Of a stretch of DNA of 64,000 bases, positions 46,521 to 55,299 are shown piece by piece. This DNA is from Myxococcus xanthus (GTDB lineage: Bacteria; Myxococcota; Myxococcia; Myxococcales; Myxococcaceae). The position numbers and the translations under genes are program-made. Location of the stretch: contig NZ_CP017174.1 of NCBI RefSeq assembly GCF_006402735.1, positions 6,366,001-6,430,000 on the forward strand, read 5' to 3'. The notes below the pieces were generated by a model. That model was not told where the DNA came from. It searched no databases and saw only the letters and a list, made by a program, of their open reading frames with translations. Numbering within the stretch: the first letter of the stretch is position 1; the number at the start of each line of letters is the position of its first letter.

Positions 46521-47471
46521 ATGCAGCCGCGTGACTTCAAGGTGTTCGCCGGGAACTCGAATCCCGGCCTGGCGCATCGCATCTGCGAGTACCTCAAGCG
46601 CCCTCTGGGCAAAGCGGAGGTCGGTCGCTTCTCGGACGGGGAGATTCACGTCGAGATCGGCGAGAACGTCCGCGGCCACGACATCTTCATCCTCCAGTCG
46701 ACCTGCCCACCGGCGAACGACCACCTGATGGAGTTGCTCATCATGTGCGACGCGCTCAAGCGGGCCAGCGCCGGCTCCATCACCGCCGTCATTCCGTACT
46801 ACGGGTACGCCCGTCAGGACCGGAAGGTGGCGCCGCGCACGCCGATTACGGCGAAGCTCATCGCGGACCTGCTGGAGTCCGCGGGCGCCGGGCGCGTGGT
46901 GTCCATGGACATGCACGCGGGGCAGATCCAGGGCTTCTTCAACATCCCCTCGGACCACCTCTACGGCTCGCCGGTGTTCCTGGAGGACCTGCGCAAGCGC
47001 TTCCCGGAGTCGCAGGAGCTGGTCATCGTCTCGCCGGACGCCGGCGGCGTGGAGCGCGCCCGCGCGTACTCCAAGCGGCTGAACACGGGCCTGGCCATCA
47101 TCGACAAGCGCCGTCCCCGCCCCAACGCGTCGGAGGTGATGAACCTCATCGGCGACGTGAGCGGCAAGGACGCGGTGCTGGTGGACGACATGGTGGACAC
47201 CGCCGGCACGCTCGCCCAGGCGGCCGCGGCGCTGAAGGCCAAGGGCGCACGGCGCGTGGTGGCGTACGCGGTCCACCCCATCCTCTCCGGCCCGGCCATC
47301 CAGCGCATCCAGGACTCGGTGCTGGAAGAGGTCGTCTTCACGGACACCGTGCCGCTGTCTCCGGCGGCGCAGGCCTGCTCGAAGATCCGCCTGCTCACCA
47401 CCGAGCGCCTCTTCGGCGAGGCCATTGCCCGCATCCACCGCGCCGACTCGCTCAGCTCGCTGTTCGTCTGA
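46521..47471 (+). CDS. prs: Ribose-phosphate pyrophosphokinase (PRPP synthase)
   Basis: Makes PRPP from ribose-5-phosphate and ATP, supplying nucleotide, His and Trp synthesis. The 316 residues are the full usual length: GRFSDGEIHVEIGENVRGHD, catalytic flexible loop YGYARQDRKVAPRTPI, and the PRPP-binding motif VLVDDMVDTAGT. It lies in the conserved order spoVG-prs-rplY-pth. Confidence 0.97.
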   Translation: MQPRDFKVFAGNSNPGLAHRICEYLKRPLGKAEVGRFSDGEIHVEIGENVRGHDIFILQSTCPPANDHLMELLIMCDALKRASAGSITAVIPYYGYARQDRKVAPRTPITAKLIADLLESAGAGRVVSMDMHAGQIQGFFNIPSDHLYGSPVFLEDLRKRFPESQELVIVSPDAGGVERARAYSKRLNTGLAIIDKRRPRPNASEVMNLIGDVSGKDAVLVDDMVDTAGTLAQAAAALKAKGARRVVAYAVHPILSGPAIQRIQDSVLEEVVFTDTVPLSPAAQACSKIRLLTTERLFGEAIARIHRADSLSSLFV

Positions 47472-47644
47472 GCCGGCGCGCGTCTGTCCGCCGGGCGGCT
47501 TGACTCCAGGCCCTCCGGCTGGCATGTGCACGACCCTCCATCGGAGGCCTTCACAGGCGCCGTCTTCGGGGCCCGCCACTGGGGCGGGATGCCGAGGGCG
47601 CCAGGGCCGCCGGTGGCACCCGCAGTCCCATTCGTGAGGATTTC

Positions 47645-48307
47645 ATGTCCGTCAATACGAGCACCCTCGAGGCCAAGCCGCGTGAGGGTTCCGGCAAGGG
47701 CGTTGCCCGCCGCCTGCGCGCCCAGGGTCTGATTCCCGCCGTCGTCTACGGAAAGCACCTGGAGAAGCCGGTGCACATCTCCGTGGACCCCAAGGCGGTC
47801 CGCCAGGCCATCAACACCCCGCACAAGTTCAACACCCTGATCCAGATCAAGGTGGAGGGCGGTGACCGCCAGGTGCTCCTGAAGGACTACCAGATGGAGC
47901 CCGTCACCCGCGCCATCCTGCACGCCGACTTCCTGGACGTGCGCGCCAACGAGCAGGTGAAGGTCAACGTGCCGCTGGTGCTCTCCGGCCGCGCGCAGGG
48001 CGTGGCGGACGGTGGTCTGCTCACCCAGGCTCGCCGTGAGATCGAGGTCTGGTCGCTGCCCGGCGCCATCCCCGAGCGCATCGAGGTGGACGTGACGCCG
48101 ATGAAGATCGCCGAGGTGCTCCACATCAACGATGTGAAGCTGCCCGAGGGCGTGTCGGTGAAGACGAACGTCAACTACACCCTGGCCGTCATCAGCGCGC
48201 CGGAGGCCGTGGAGGCGGGTCCGGCGGCGGCTGCCGCGGCGGCGGCTCCGGCCAAGGACGCGAAGGCGGCTCCGGCCAAGGACGCGAAGGCCCCGGCGAA
48301 GAAGTAG
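47645..48307 (+). CDS. rplY: 50S ribosomal protein L25 (CTC/TL5 type)
   Basis: Binds 5S rRNA in the large subunit. The N-terminal domain (LEAKPREGSGKGVARRLRAQ, IPAVVYGK) and the CTC-type beta domain (about 95-190) are present, giving 220 residues. The tail is Ala/Lys-rich (two copies of APAKDAKA and a final PAKK) and is not part of the common family. The ATG at 47645 follows GTGAGGATTTC. The upstream 173 bp carry TTGACT at 47500-47505, but no convincing -10. Confidence 0.95.
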   Translation: MSVNTSTLEAKPREGSGKGVARRLRAQGLIPAVVYGKHLEKPVHISVDPKAVRQAINTPHKFNTLIQIKVEGGDRQVLLKDYQMEPVTRAILHADFLDVRANEQVKVNVPLVLSGRAQGVADGGLLTQARREIEVWSLPGAIPERIEVDVTPMKIAEVLHINDVKLPEGVSVKTNVNYTLAVISAPEAVEAGPAAAAAAAAPAKDAKAAPAKDAKAPAKK

Positions 48308-48335
48308 TCTGTCGCCTTCAGCGGTCCTTCTGGAG

Positions 48336-48374
48336 CGGGGCCGGCCCGGCAAGGGGCTGGCCCCGTTTCTCGTT
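48336..48374 (+). terminator. Hairpin between rplY and pth
   Basis: A 12-bp GC-rich stem (48336-48347 with 48354-48365, one G-U pair) is followed by TTTCTCGTTT. It lies 28 bp after the rplY stop and 24 bp before pth, so it may terminate or attenuate read-through. Confidence 0.55.
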
Positions 48375-48388
48375 TCGGGAGCCACGTC

Positions 48389-48964
48389 ATGAAGCTCATC
48401 GTCGGGCTGGGCAATCCAGGGCGCGAGTACGAGCGGCACCGGCACAACATCGGGTTCATGGTGGTGGAGGCGCTGCTGTCACGGGCGCGCGCGCAGCTGA
48501 ACCAGGAGAAGTTCGCGGCCAAGGTCGGCCAGGGCACCCTGGCGGGCGAGCGCGTCCTCTTCGTGGAGCCCCAGACGTTCATGAACCTGTCGGGCCGCTC
48601 CGTCGCGGAGGCGGCGCGCTTCTTCAAGGTGCCGGTGGCGGACGTGCTCGTCATCCATGACGAGCTGGACCTGCCCCTGGGCCGGCTGCAGCTCAAGGCC
48701 GGCGGTGGCAGCGGCGGCCACAACGGCCTCAAGAGCATCGTCGCCAGCCTGGGCGACGAGGGCTTCATCCGCCTGCGCTTCGGCATTGGCAAGCCGGAGG
48801 GCCCCAACGCCCGCGAGCGCGTGTCCGGCTACGTCCTGTCCAACTTCGACGACGGCGAGCGCCGGGAGCTGGAGACACTCACCGACCGGGCCATGGACAT
48901 GACGGAGATCTGGATTCGCGAAGGGCTGTCGGTGGCCATGAACCGGTTCAACCGGAAGGCCTGA
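48389..48964 (+). CDS. pth: Peptidyl-tRNA hydrolase
   Basis: Releases tRNA from drop-off peptidyl-tRNA. The 191 residues carry the signature VGLGNPGREYERHRHNIGF with the catalytic His, the MNLSGR motif, HDELDLPLGRLQLKAGGG and GGHNGLKSI. It follows rplY, as in many bacteria. The ATG at 48389 is preceded by GGGAGCCACGTC. Confidence 0.96.
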   Translation: MKLIVGLGNPGREYERHRHNIGFMVVEALLSRARAQLNQEKFAAKVGQGTLAGERVLFVEPQTFMNLSGRSVAEAARFFKVPVADVLVIHDELDLPLGRLQLKAGGGSGGHNGLKSIVASLGDEGFIRLRFGIGKPEGPNARERVSGYVLSNFDDGERRELETLTDRAMDMTEIWIREGLSVAMNRFNRKA

Positions 48965-49004
48965 GGCGCCCCCCCACGGGCAGGCGGACAGGGCGCCCGG
49001 CCGC

Positions 49005-49225
49005 TTGACTTGGCGGGGGGGGCCCCATAGAAGGCCCGTTCCCTCATCGGGGATAACCCGGTGGGATGTTCTTTTTCAGCTTCCCGTGTTGGTACACGGG
49101 ACGTAGCGCGAAGGTGACGGGCGCGCGGTTTCCCGTCCCCGGCGGTGGGCCTCTCAGGTCTGCTGGCCGTTTCCCCGCTCTCTGGATTCACCGGAGGGCA
49201 CTCGACCCCAAGGGGAGAGAAAACA
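49005..49225 (+). promoter_or_regulatory. rpsF operon promoter and structured leader
   Basis: TTGACT (49005-49010), N17, TAGAAG (49028-49033) is a good sigma-70-type promoter with a start near 49040. The roughly 185-nt leader contains a 7-bp hairpin (CCCGTGT 49083-49089 with ACACGGG 49094-49100) and a 6-bp hairpin (GACGGG 49116-49121 with CCCGTC 49132-49137). A leader bound by the S6:S18 complex precedes rpsF in many bacteria, and this one may serve that purpose; the conserved core was not matched in detail. Confidence 0.5.
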
Positions 49226-49702
49226 ATGGCTGAGACGCAGGCCGCGACGCGGCTTCGTGAGTACGAGACCATCTTCCTGGTCAAGCCGGACCTGACGGAC
49301 GACAACGTGGACAAGCTCAAGGAGCGCGTCCGCGGCATCGTTTCCCGTGAGGGTGGCAAGGTCATCCGCTTCACGGTGTGGGGCAAGAAGAAGACCCTGT
49401 TCCCCGTGGCGAAGCAGCCCCGCGCCATCTACGTGCACACCCACTTCCTGGGCGGCGCGAAGCTGGTGGCGGAAATCGAGCGCAACCTCCGCAACCTGGA
49501 CGAGGTCACCCGCTACATCTCCGTGAAGCTCGCGGACGAGGTGGACCCCGAGACGCGTCCGGTGCTCGAGGACGTGAAGCTGGCCGGCGACGTGGAGGAG
49601 ACCCGTCCGGGCGCTCCCGCGGAGCGCGAGGGTGGCTTCCGCTCCGAGGGTGCCGAGGAGCAGGGCGGCGACTCCGAGGAGGAGTCGTCCGAGGAGGCCT
49701 GA
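49226..49702 (+). CDS. rpsF: 30S ribosomal protein S6
   Basis: Small-subunit protein that pairs with S18 on 16S rRNA. The 158 residues have the S6 core (REYETIFLVKPDLTDDNV, GKKKTLFPVAKQPRAIYV, RNLDEVTRYISVKL) plus an acidic 50-residue tail (EEQGGDSEEESSEEA). The ATG at 49226 follows AAGGGGAGAGAAAACA. It is the first gene of rpsF-rpsR-rplI. Confidence 0.96.
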   Translation: MAETQAATRLREYETIFLVKPDLTDDNVDKLKERVRGIVSREGGKVIRFTVWGKKKTLFPVAKQPRAIYVHTHFLGGAKLVAEIERNLRNLDEVTRYISVKLADEVDPETRPVLEDVKLAGDVEETRPGAPAEREGGFRSEGAEEQGGDSEEESSEEA

Positions 49703-49753
49703 GGGCCTTCTGGGTCAATTCGCTAGAGACCATTCCAGGATACGAGAACGCTC

Positions 49754-50149
49754 ATGAGCAACGGAACGGATAGCAAGACGGCCTCTGCCCCCGCCGCCCG
49801 CAGCGGTGGTGGCTTCGGCGGTGGTGGTTCGCGCGGTGGTGACCGGGGTGACCGGGGTGACCGCGGTGGTGATCGCGGCGACCGCGGCGGCGGGCTGGGC
49901 GGCGACGACGACAAGCGCGGTGGTGGCCGCGGCTTCGGCCGCAAGAAGGTCTGCCGCTTCTGCGCGGAGAAGAACGCGTCGGTGGACTTCAAGGACCAGG
50001 CGACGCTGAAGTACTTCGTGACCGAGCGCGGCAAGATCATCCCCCGCCGCATCTCCGGCAACTGCGCCAAGCACCAGCGCGAGGTGGCGGTGGCCATCAA
50101 GCGCGCCCGTGGCATCGCGCTCCTCCCCTACAACGCGGTGGTCGGCTAG
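49754..50149 (+). CDS. rpsR: 30S ribosomal protein S18 with long Gly/Arg-rich N-terminal extension
   Basis: S18 core at the C-terminus (KVCRFCAEKNASVDFKDQ, TERGKIIPRRISGNCAKHQR), 131 residues in all against the usual 75 or so. The extra 60 N-terminal residues are Gly/Arg/Asp-rich (GGDRGDRGDRGGDRGDRGGG), resembling an RGG RNA-binding box. The zinc-type Cys pair CRFC is kept. The ATG at 49754 opens a well-placed frame 51 bp after rpsF. Confidence 0.94.
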   Translation: MSNGTDSKTASAPAARSGGGFGGGGSRGGDRGDRGDRGGDRGDRGGGLGGDDDKRGGGRGFGRKKVCRFCAEKNASVDFKDQATLKYFVTERGKIIPRRISGNCAKHQREVAVAIKRARGIALLPYNAVVG

Positions 50150-50176
50150 TCCGCCGGTCCGCACAGGAGACTGAAC

Positions 50177-50620
50177 ATGAAGGTCATTCTGCGTGAGGAC
50201 ATCGAGAACCTGGGCAAGTCCGGGGAACTCGTCACCGTGAAGGACGGCTTCGGCCGTAACTTCCTCCTGCCCCGCAAGAAGGCGGTTCTCGCCAGCGAGC
50301 AGAACCTGCGCCAGCTGGAGCACGAGAAGTCGGTCATCGCCGCTCGGAACGCCAAGCTGAAGGGCGCGGCCGAGGAGCAGGCGAAGAAGATCGGCGCCAT
50401 CAAGGTCAGCATCAAGCGCCGCGTGGGCGATCAGGACAAGCTGTTCGGCTCCGTCACGGCGCTGGACATCGCGGAGGCGGTTGCCGCCGAGGGTCAGAGC
50501 ATCGACCGCCGCCACATCCACCTGCCCGAGCCCATCAAGGCCCTGGGCAACTACGAGGTGGAGCTGCGCCTGCACCGCGACGTCATCGCGAAGATCAAGC
50601 TCGAGGTCCTGCCGGAGTAA
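50177..50620 (+). CDS. rplI: 50S ribosomal protein L9
   Basis: Large-subunit protein, 147 residues, standard length: N-terminal domain MKVILREDIENLGKSGELV with GFGRNFLLPRKKAV, connecting helix, and C-terminal domain (LFGSVTALDIAEAV, YEVELRLHRDV). The ATG at 50177 follows AGGAGACTGAAC. It is the last gene of the operon before a strong terminator. Confidence 0.97.
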   Translation: MKVILREDIENLGKSGELVTVKDGFGRNFLLPRKKAVLASEQNLRQLEHEKSVIAARNAKLKGAAEEQAKKIGAIKVSIKRRVGDQDKLFGSVTALDIAEAVAAEGQSIDRRHIHLPEPIKALGNYEVELRLHRDVIAKIKLEVLPE

Positions 50621-50650
50621 TCCTCCGCGGGCTTCACTGAAGTGAGAAAG

Positions 50651-50682
50651 GGCCGTCCGGGGCAACCCGGGCGGCCTTTTCC
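50651..50682 (+). terminator. Rho-independent terminator after rplI
   Basis: GGCCGTCCGGG (50651-50661) pairs with CCCGGGCGGCC (50666-50676, one mismatch or G-U pair) around a GCAA tetraloop and is followed by TTTTCCTTT, 30 bp after the rplI stop. Confidence 0.9.
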
Positions 50683-50793
50683 TTTGCGCCCCACCCCGCC
50701 CGTCCGGTTCGCGCCCTTGTGAAACCGGCTGGCGACAAGCGCGTGGAGCGCCCCGGGCGCGGTGCGTATCCCGGAGCGGAAGGAGGCTCGCCC

Positions 50794-51957
50794 ATGAGCA
50801 CCACCGTCACCGCGCACCCCACCGATGAACACCGCCCGGACCTGGACTGGCTCCGCGTGGTGGCCATCCTCCTGCTGCACCTGTTCCACACCGGGATGAT
50901 GTTCAACACCTGGGACTGGCACGTGAAGAGCGTCCGGGCCCTGCCGTGGCTGGAGCCGCCCATGGAGGTGCTGCACCACCTCCGCATGCCGCTGCTGATG
51001 TGCATCTCCGGCCTGGGCACGGCGTTCGCGCTGCGGCGGCGCTCGCTGGGCACCTTCGCTGGGGACCGCACGAAGCGGCTCCTGGGTCCGGTGCTGTTCG
51101 GCATGTTCGTCGTGGTGCCGCCGCAAATCTACGTGGAGCGGCTCCAGCGAGGGACGTTCCAGGGCAGCTACGCGGACTTCTACCCGTCCGTGTTCGGCTT
51201 CGTGCCCTACCCCGCCGGCAGCTTCAGCTGGCACCACCTGTGGTTCGTCATGTACCTCTTCGTCTACTGCATGCTCGCGCTGCCCCTCTTCGCGGCGCTG
51301 CGCACGGCGAGGGGCCAGGCCTGGCTCCAGCGCGCTGAGGCGTGGCTGAGCCAGGGCTGGAACATGGCGTGGCTGTTCCTGCCGCTCGCGCTCAACGAGG
51401 TGCTGCTGCGCCGCTTCCCCCAGACACACGCGCTGCTCGACGACCCGCGAGCCTTCATCCACTTCGGCCTCTTCTTCCTCGGCGGACACCTGCTGGGCCG
51501 GTGTCCTCGCGCCATGGAGCACCTGGTGGCCCGGCGCAAGGCGCTGCTGGGCGCCTGCGGCCTGCTCTTCGCCGTCATGGTGCCGCCGAACGAGTACGCC
51601 TTCCCGCTGGAGACGCTGGGCCGCACGGCGCTGCAGTGGCTCTTCATCCTCACGGCCCTGGCGTGGGCGCGGGCCTGCATCCACGTCCGCCGCCCCTGGC
51701 TCCGGTACGCGCGCGAGCGGGCCTACCCGTTCTACATCCTCCACCAGACTGTCATCGTCGTCGTCGGCTTCGCCATCGTCGACTGGCCCGTGGGCCCCTG
51801 GGGCCTCTTCATGGCGGTGCTCACGCTGACGTTCGGTCTCACCTGGGGCCTGTGTGAAGGGGTGGCCCGGGTGCCCTGGCTGCGGGCGTGCTTCGGGATG
51901 CCGGCCCGCTCGAAACAGGCCGCGCCCATCCCCGCCGCCCCGCTGCATACTGCCTGA
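50794..51957 (+). CDS. Acyltransferase-3 family (OpgC-like) membrane protein
   Basis: A 387-residue multi-pass inner-membrane acyltransferase, about ten transmembrane helices. The first helix carries DLDWLRVVAILLLHLFHTGM, with the His typical of the family, followed by LRMPLLMCISGLGTAFALRR. Similar proteins modify glucans, polysaccharides or lipids with acyl groups; the substrate is unknown. The ATG at 50794 follows GGAAGGAGGCTCGCCC. It is followed after 8 bp by a LytS-type histidine kinase gene, so it may be co-transcribed with the two-component pair. Confidence 0.87.
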   Translation: MSTTVTAHPTDEHRPDLDWLRVVAILLLHLFHTGMMFNTWDWHVKSVRALPWLEPPMEVLHHLRMPLLMCISGLGTAFALRRRSLGTFAGDRTKRLLGPVLFGMFVVVPPQIYVERLQRGTFQGSYADFYPSVFGFVPYPAGSFSWHHLWFVMYLFVYCMLALPLFAALRTARGQAWLQRAEAWLSQGWNMAWLFLPLALNEVLLRRFPQTHALLDDPRAFIHFGLFFLGGHLLGRCPRAMEHLVARRKALLGACGLLFAVMVPPNEYAFPLETLGRTALQWLFILTALAWARACIHVRRPWLRYARERAYPFYILHQTVIVVVGFAIVDWPVGPWGLFMAVLTLTFGLTWGLCEGVARVPWLRACFGMPARSKQAAPIPAAPLHTA

Positions 51958-51965
51958 CGACGCCC

Positions 51966-53081
51966 ATGACGCCCGCCCCGCCCCAGGCCCGCTCCGACTG
52001 GAAGTGGCCCCGCATCCGCGCGCGGCCGACGCTGGCGCTGTTCGGCTTCTGCCTGTTCTTCGGCCTGTGGCTGGGGCTCACGCTGTGGCTCACCATCCGC
52101 GCGGACGGCGGCACCCTACCGGCTGCCCGGCCCTTCCTCTGGGAAGTCACCGGATCGCTCGGCATCTGGGCCGTCATGCCCATCCTCTACACGGCGGTGC
52201 TCAACGCTCCGAGCCCTCGCGTGGGATGGGGGCGATTCCTGGGCATCCATGCCGTGGCCTTCGTGCTCTTCACCGGCCTGCACACCGCGCTGATGGTGGG
52301 GACGCGGCAGCTGCTGTACGCGCTGCTCGGCTGGGGCACCTACGACTATGGCGAGCTCGCCTTCCGCATCCCCATGGAGGCGCAGAAGGACCTCATCTCG
52401 TACACCGTCTCCGCCACGCTGTGGAGCTTCTTCCAGGCCTGGAAGGAGCGTCAGGCGAGGGCGCTGCGAGAGGCGGCGCTGGAAGGTGAGCTGCGCGCGG
52501 CCCAGCTCCAAGCCCTCACCGGGCAGCTCCACCCGCACTTCCTCTTCAACGCCCTGAACACCGTCAGCTCGGTGATGTACGAGGACCTCGCGCGCACGGA
52601 CCGGCTGCTCAGCGACCTGGGCGGGCTGCTGCGCGCCAGCCTGGAGCGGCGCGAGGCCACGTGGACGCTGGCCGAGGAGCGCACCCAGGCCGCGCGCTTC
52701 GTGGCCCTGCTGGCCGCGCGCTTCGGCGAACGGGTGACGGTGCGCTGGGAGGTGGCTCCAGGCCTGGACGGCGCCCAGGTGCCCTGCTTCGCGCTGCAAG
52801 CGCTGGTGGAGAACGCGGTGAAGCACAACCAGGACAGGACCGAGCCCCTGGAGGTGCGCATCCGGGCCCGGGAGGACGGCGCCGGGTGGCGGCTGGAAGT
52901 GGAGGACACGGGGCGCGGCTTCGGCACGCCCTCGCCCGCGTCTGGCCCCGGCGTGGGGCTGGCCCACCTGGAGCGCATCCTGGCGCTGCTGCACGCGGGC
53001 CGTGCGCGGCTGGAACGAAGCCACGGCCCCGAAGGCGGCGCGCGCGTGTCGCTGTGGCTGCCCCGGGAGGCCGCGGCATGA
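51966..53081 (+). CDS. LytS-family sensor histidine kinase
   Basis: A 371-residue membrane histidine kinase. About four transmembrane helices (residues 25-140) precede a HisKA_7TM/His_kinase domain with the phospho-acceptor in QLHPHFLFNALNTVSSVMY. The ATPase domain has LVENAVKHNQ (N box) and VEDTGRGFG, with PGVGLAHLERIL (G boxes). There is no separate sensor domain, so it probably senses something in the membrane. Its stop overlaps the start of the LytTR regulator gene (ATGA). Confidence 0.92.
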   Translation: MTPAPPQARSDWKWPRIRARPTLALFGFCLFFGLWLGLTLWLTIRADGGTLPAARPFLWEVTGSLGIWAVMPILYTAVLNAPSPRVGWGRFLGIHAVAFVLFTGLHTALMVGTRQLLYALLGWGTYDYGELAFRIPMEAQKDLISYTVSATLWSFFQAWKERQARALREAALEGELRAAQLQALTGQLHPHFLFNALNTVSSVMYEDLARTDRLLSDLGGLLRASLERREATWTLAEERTQAARFVALLAARFGERVTVRWEVAPGLDGAQVPCFALQALVENAVKHNQDRTEPLEVRIRAREDGAGWRLEVEDTGRGFGTPSPASGPGVGLAHLERILALLHAGRARLERSHGPEGGARVSLWLPREAAA

Positions 53082-53848
53082 CGCGCTTCCAGGTGCTGGT
53101 GGCCGACGACGAAGCCCCCGCGCGGGCGAAGATGAAGCGCCTGCTGGCGGAGGACACGCGCTTCGCGCTCGCGGGCGAGGCGGCGGATGGGACCCAGACG
53201 TTGCGCCAGGTGAGCGCCCTGCGTCCGGACCTGCTGGTGCTCGACGTGCAGATGCCCGGCCTCACCGGCTTCGAGGTGCTGGAGGCCCTGGGCCCGGAGC
53301 ATTGCCCGGCCGTCATCTTCTCCACCGCGTACGACGCCTTCGCGCTGGCGGCCTTCGAGGCGCAGGCCGTGGATTACCTGCTGAAGCCCTACGACGCGGA
53401 GCGCTTCGGCCGGGCGCTCGACAAGGCCCACGCGGTGCTGCGCAGCGGGATGCCGGACACCGCGCGGCTCCAGGCCCTGCTGGCGGAGTTGGGGCGGGCC
53501 CCCGCGGGCCGTCCGCTGGAGCGGCTGGTGGTGAAGGCGGGGGAGGCCTGGGTACCCCTGCCGCTGAAGGACGTCTGGCGCCTGTCGGCCGAGGACAAGT
53601 ACGTGCGGCTCTACACGGGCCAAGGAGAACACCTGGTGCGACAGACACTCCGGGCCCTGGAGGAGCGGCTGGACCCCTCACGCTTCGTCCGGGTGCACCG
53701 GGGCGACATCGTCAACCTGGACGCGGTGGCCCGCCTGGAGCCGTGGAGCCACGGGGATGGAATCCTCGTCCTCAAGGACGGGAGCTCCGTCGTGCTCAGC
53801 CGCACCTGGCGTGAAGCGTTCCTCCAGAAGTGGGGACTGGAGGGGTAG
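53078..53848 (+). CDS. LytTR-family response regulator
   Basis: A 256-residue partner of the preceding kinase. The receiver domain (1-120) has VADDEAPARAKMKRL, phospho-Asp in LLVLDVQMPGLTG and Lys in YLLKPYD. The LytTR DNA-binding domain (about 150-250) has WRLSAEDKYVRLYTGQGEHL and FVRVHRGDIVNLDAV. The ATG at 53078 overlaps the kinase stop by 4 bp. The acyltransferase gene just upstream is a candidate partner in the same pathway. Confidence 0.93.
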   Translation: MTRFQVLVADDEAPARAKMKRLLAEDTRFALAGEAADGTQTLRQVSALRPDLLVLDVQMPGLTGFEVLEALGPEHCPAVIFSTAYDAFALAAFEAQAVDYLLKPYDAERFGRALDKAHAVLRSGMPDTARLQALLAELGRAPAGRPLERLVVKAGEAWVPLPLKDVWRLSAEDKYVRLYTGQGEHLVRQTLRALEERLDPSRFVRVHRGDIVNLDAVARLEPWSHGDGILVLKDGSSVVLSRTWREAFLQKWGLEG

Positions 53849-53919
53849 GCGTCACTGCTACAGGTCTGTGGTAGCAAATTTGGTTGTGTCAGCCCTGCCT
53901 GTAGAGTGGGCGGGCTGCC

Positions 53920-55287
53920 ATGGAGAACGTCCACGAGTTCAGAGAGGGTCGGAAGGTCCACGAGGACCTCGCCGCGGAGCGCGCCGTGCTGGGCGCTGTG
54001 CTGGCGGATAACACGCTCATCGCCGCGGTAGGCGAGGTCGTCCACCCAGAGGATTTCTCCAGCCCCGCACACGCCCAGATTTTCGAGGCGATGCTGAAGC
54101 TCGACGGCCAGTCGAGACAGGTGGACCACCTGACGCTGGCCGAGGAGCTGAAGGTGTTGGGCCACCTGGTGTCGGTGGGCGGCCCGGCCTACCTGATGCG
54201 TCTGGACCAGGTGGTGCCCATCGCGTCCAACGCGGTCCAGTACGCGCAAATCGTCAAGGACCAGGCCATCCGCCGCCGCCTGGCCCAGGCGGGCAGGGAG
54301 ATCCAGGACCTCGCCAGCCAGGAGACGGGCGAGCTGGAGGTGCTGCTCGACGAGGCCGAGCGCAAGGTGTTCCTCCTCGCGGAGAAGAAGCGCGAGGGCG
54401 ACCTGCGCCCGGTCAGCGAGCTGATGGAGCACACGCTCGACCTGCTGGACAAGATGAAGGCGGCGGCCACGGGCATCACGGGCCTGTCCACCGGCTACAT
54501 CGACCTGGACAACCAGCTCACCGGCCTGCACGCCGGCGAGCTCATCATCCTCGCGGCGCGTCCCGGCATCGGCAAGACGTCCTTCGCGATGAACATCGCG
54601 GTGCACGCGGCGCTGAAGGAGAACAAGGCCGTCGGCATCTTCAGCCTCGAAATGCCCGCCGACCAGTTGCTGATGCGTCTGCTGGCCTCCACCGCGCGCG
54701 TGGACATGAAGAAGCTGCGCGGCGGCCGGCTGACGCCGCACGACGAGGAGAAGTTCCAGGAGATGGCGGGCGCGCTCTACAACGCGCCCATCTACATCGA
54801 CGACTCGGGCGGCCTGTCCCCGTTCGACCTGCGCGCCAAGGCCCGCCGCGTGAAGCAGCGCGACCCGCGCCTGTCGCTCATCGTCATCGACTACCTCCAG
54901 CTCATGCATCAGAAGGGCAAGGTGGAGAGCCGCCAGTTGGAGGTCGCCGAAATCTCCCGCGCACTGAAGCAGCTCGCCAAGGAGCTGGAGGTGCCCATCA
55001 TCGCGCTCAGTCAGCTCAGTCGAAAGGTGGAGGACCGCAAGGACGGCAAACCCCTGCTGTCGGACCTGCGTGAGTCCGGCTCCATCGAACAGGACGCCGA
55101 CGTGGTGATGTTCATCCACCGTGAGACGACTGACGAGGGCCCCGACGGGCAGCCGGCGCAGCAGTCGAGCACCGTCATCCCCGTGGAGCTCATCGTCGCC
55201 AAGCAGCGCAACGGCCCCATCGGCTCCATCGACCTGGTGTTCCTGGCCGAGTTCACCCGCTTCGAGAGCCGGTCGAGGACCGATTAG
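53920..55287 (+). CDS. dnaB: Replicative DNA helicase DnaB
   Basis: Hexameric 5'-3' helicase of the replication fork, 455 residues. The N-terminal domain (PHED-type ERAVLGAVLADNTLIAAV, EDFSSPAHAQIFEAML) precedes the RecA-like core with Walker A ARPGIGKTSFAMN (about 213), Walker B LIVIDYLQLM and the H4-type LRESGSIEQDADVV. The C-terminal AKQRNGPIG motif is intact and there is no intein. rplI-dnaB adjacency is common in bacteria; here three genes intervene. Confidence 0.97.
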   Translation: MENVHEFREGRKVHEDLAAERAVLGAVLADNTLIAAVGEVVHPEDFSSPAHAQIFEAMLKLDGQSRQVDHLTLAEELKVLGHLVSVGGPAYLMRLDQVVPIASNAVQYAQIVKDQAIRRRLAQAGREIQDLASQETGELEVLLDEAERKVFLLAEKKREGDLRPVSELMEHTLDLLDKMKAAATGITGLSTGYIDLDNQLTGLHAGELIILAARPGIGKTSFAMNIAVHAALKENKAVGIFSLEMPADQLLMRLLASTARVDMKKLRGGRLTPHDEEKFQEMAGALYNAPIYIDDSGGLSPFDLRAKARRVKQRDPRLSLIVIDYLQLMHQKGKVESRQLEVAEISRALKQLAKELEVPIIALSQLSRKVEDRKDGKPLLSDLRESGSIEQDADVVMFIHRETTDEGPDGQPAQQSSTVIPVELIVAKQRNGPIGSIDLVFLAEFTRFESRSRTD

Positions 55288-55299
55288 CGCGGCCTCACC

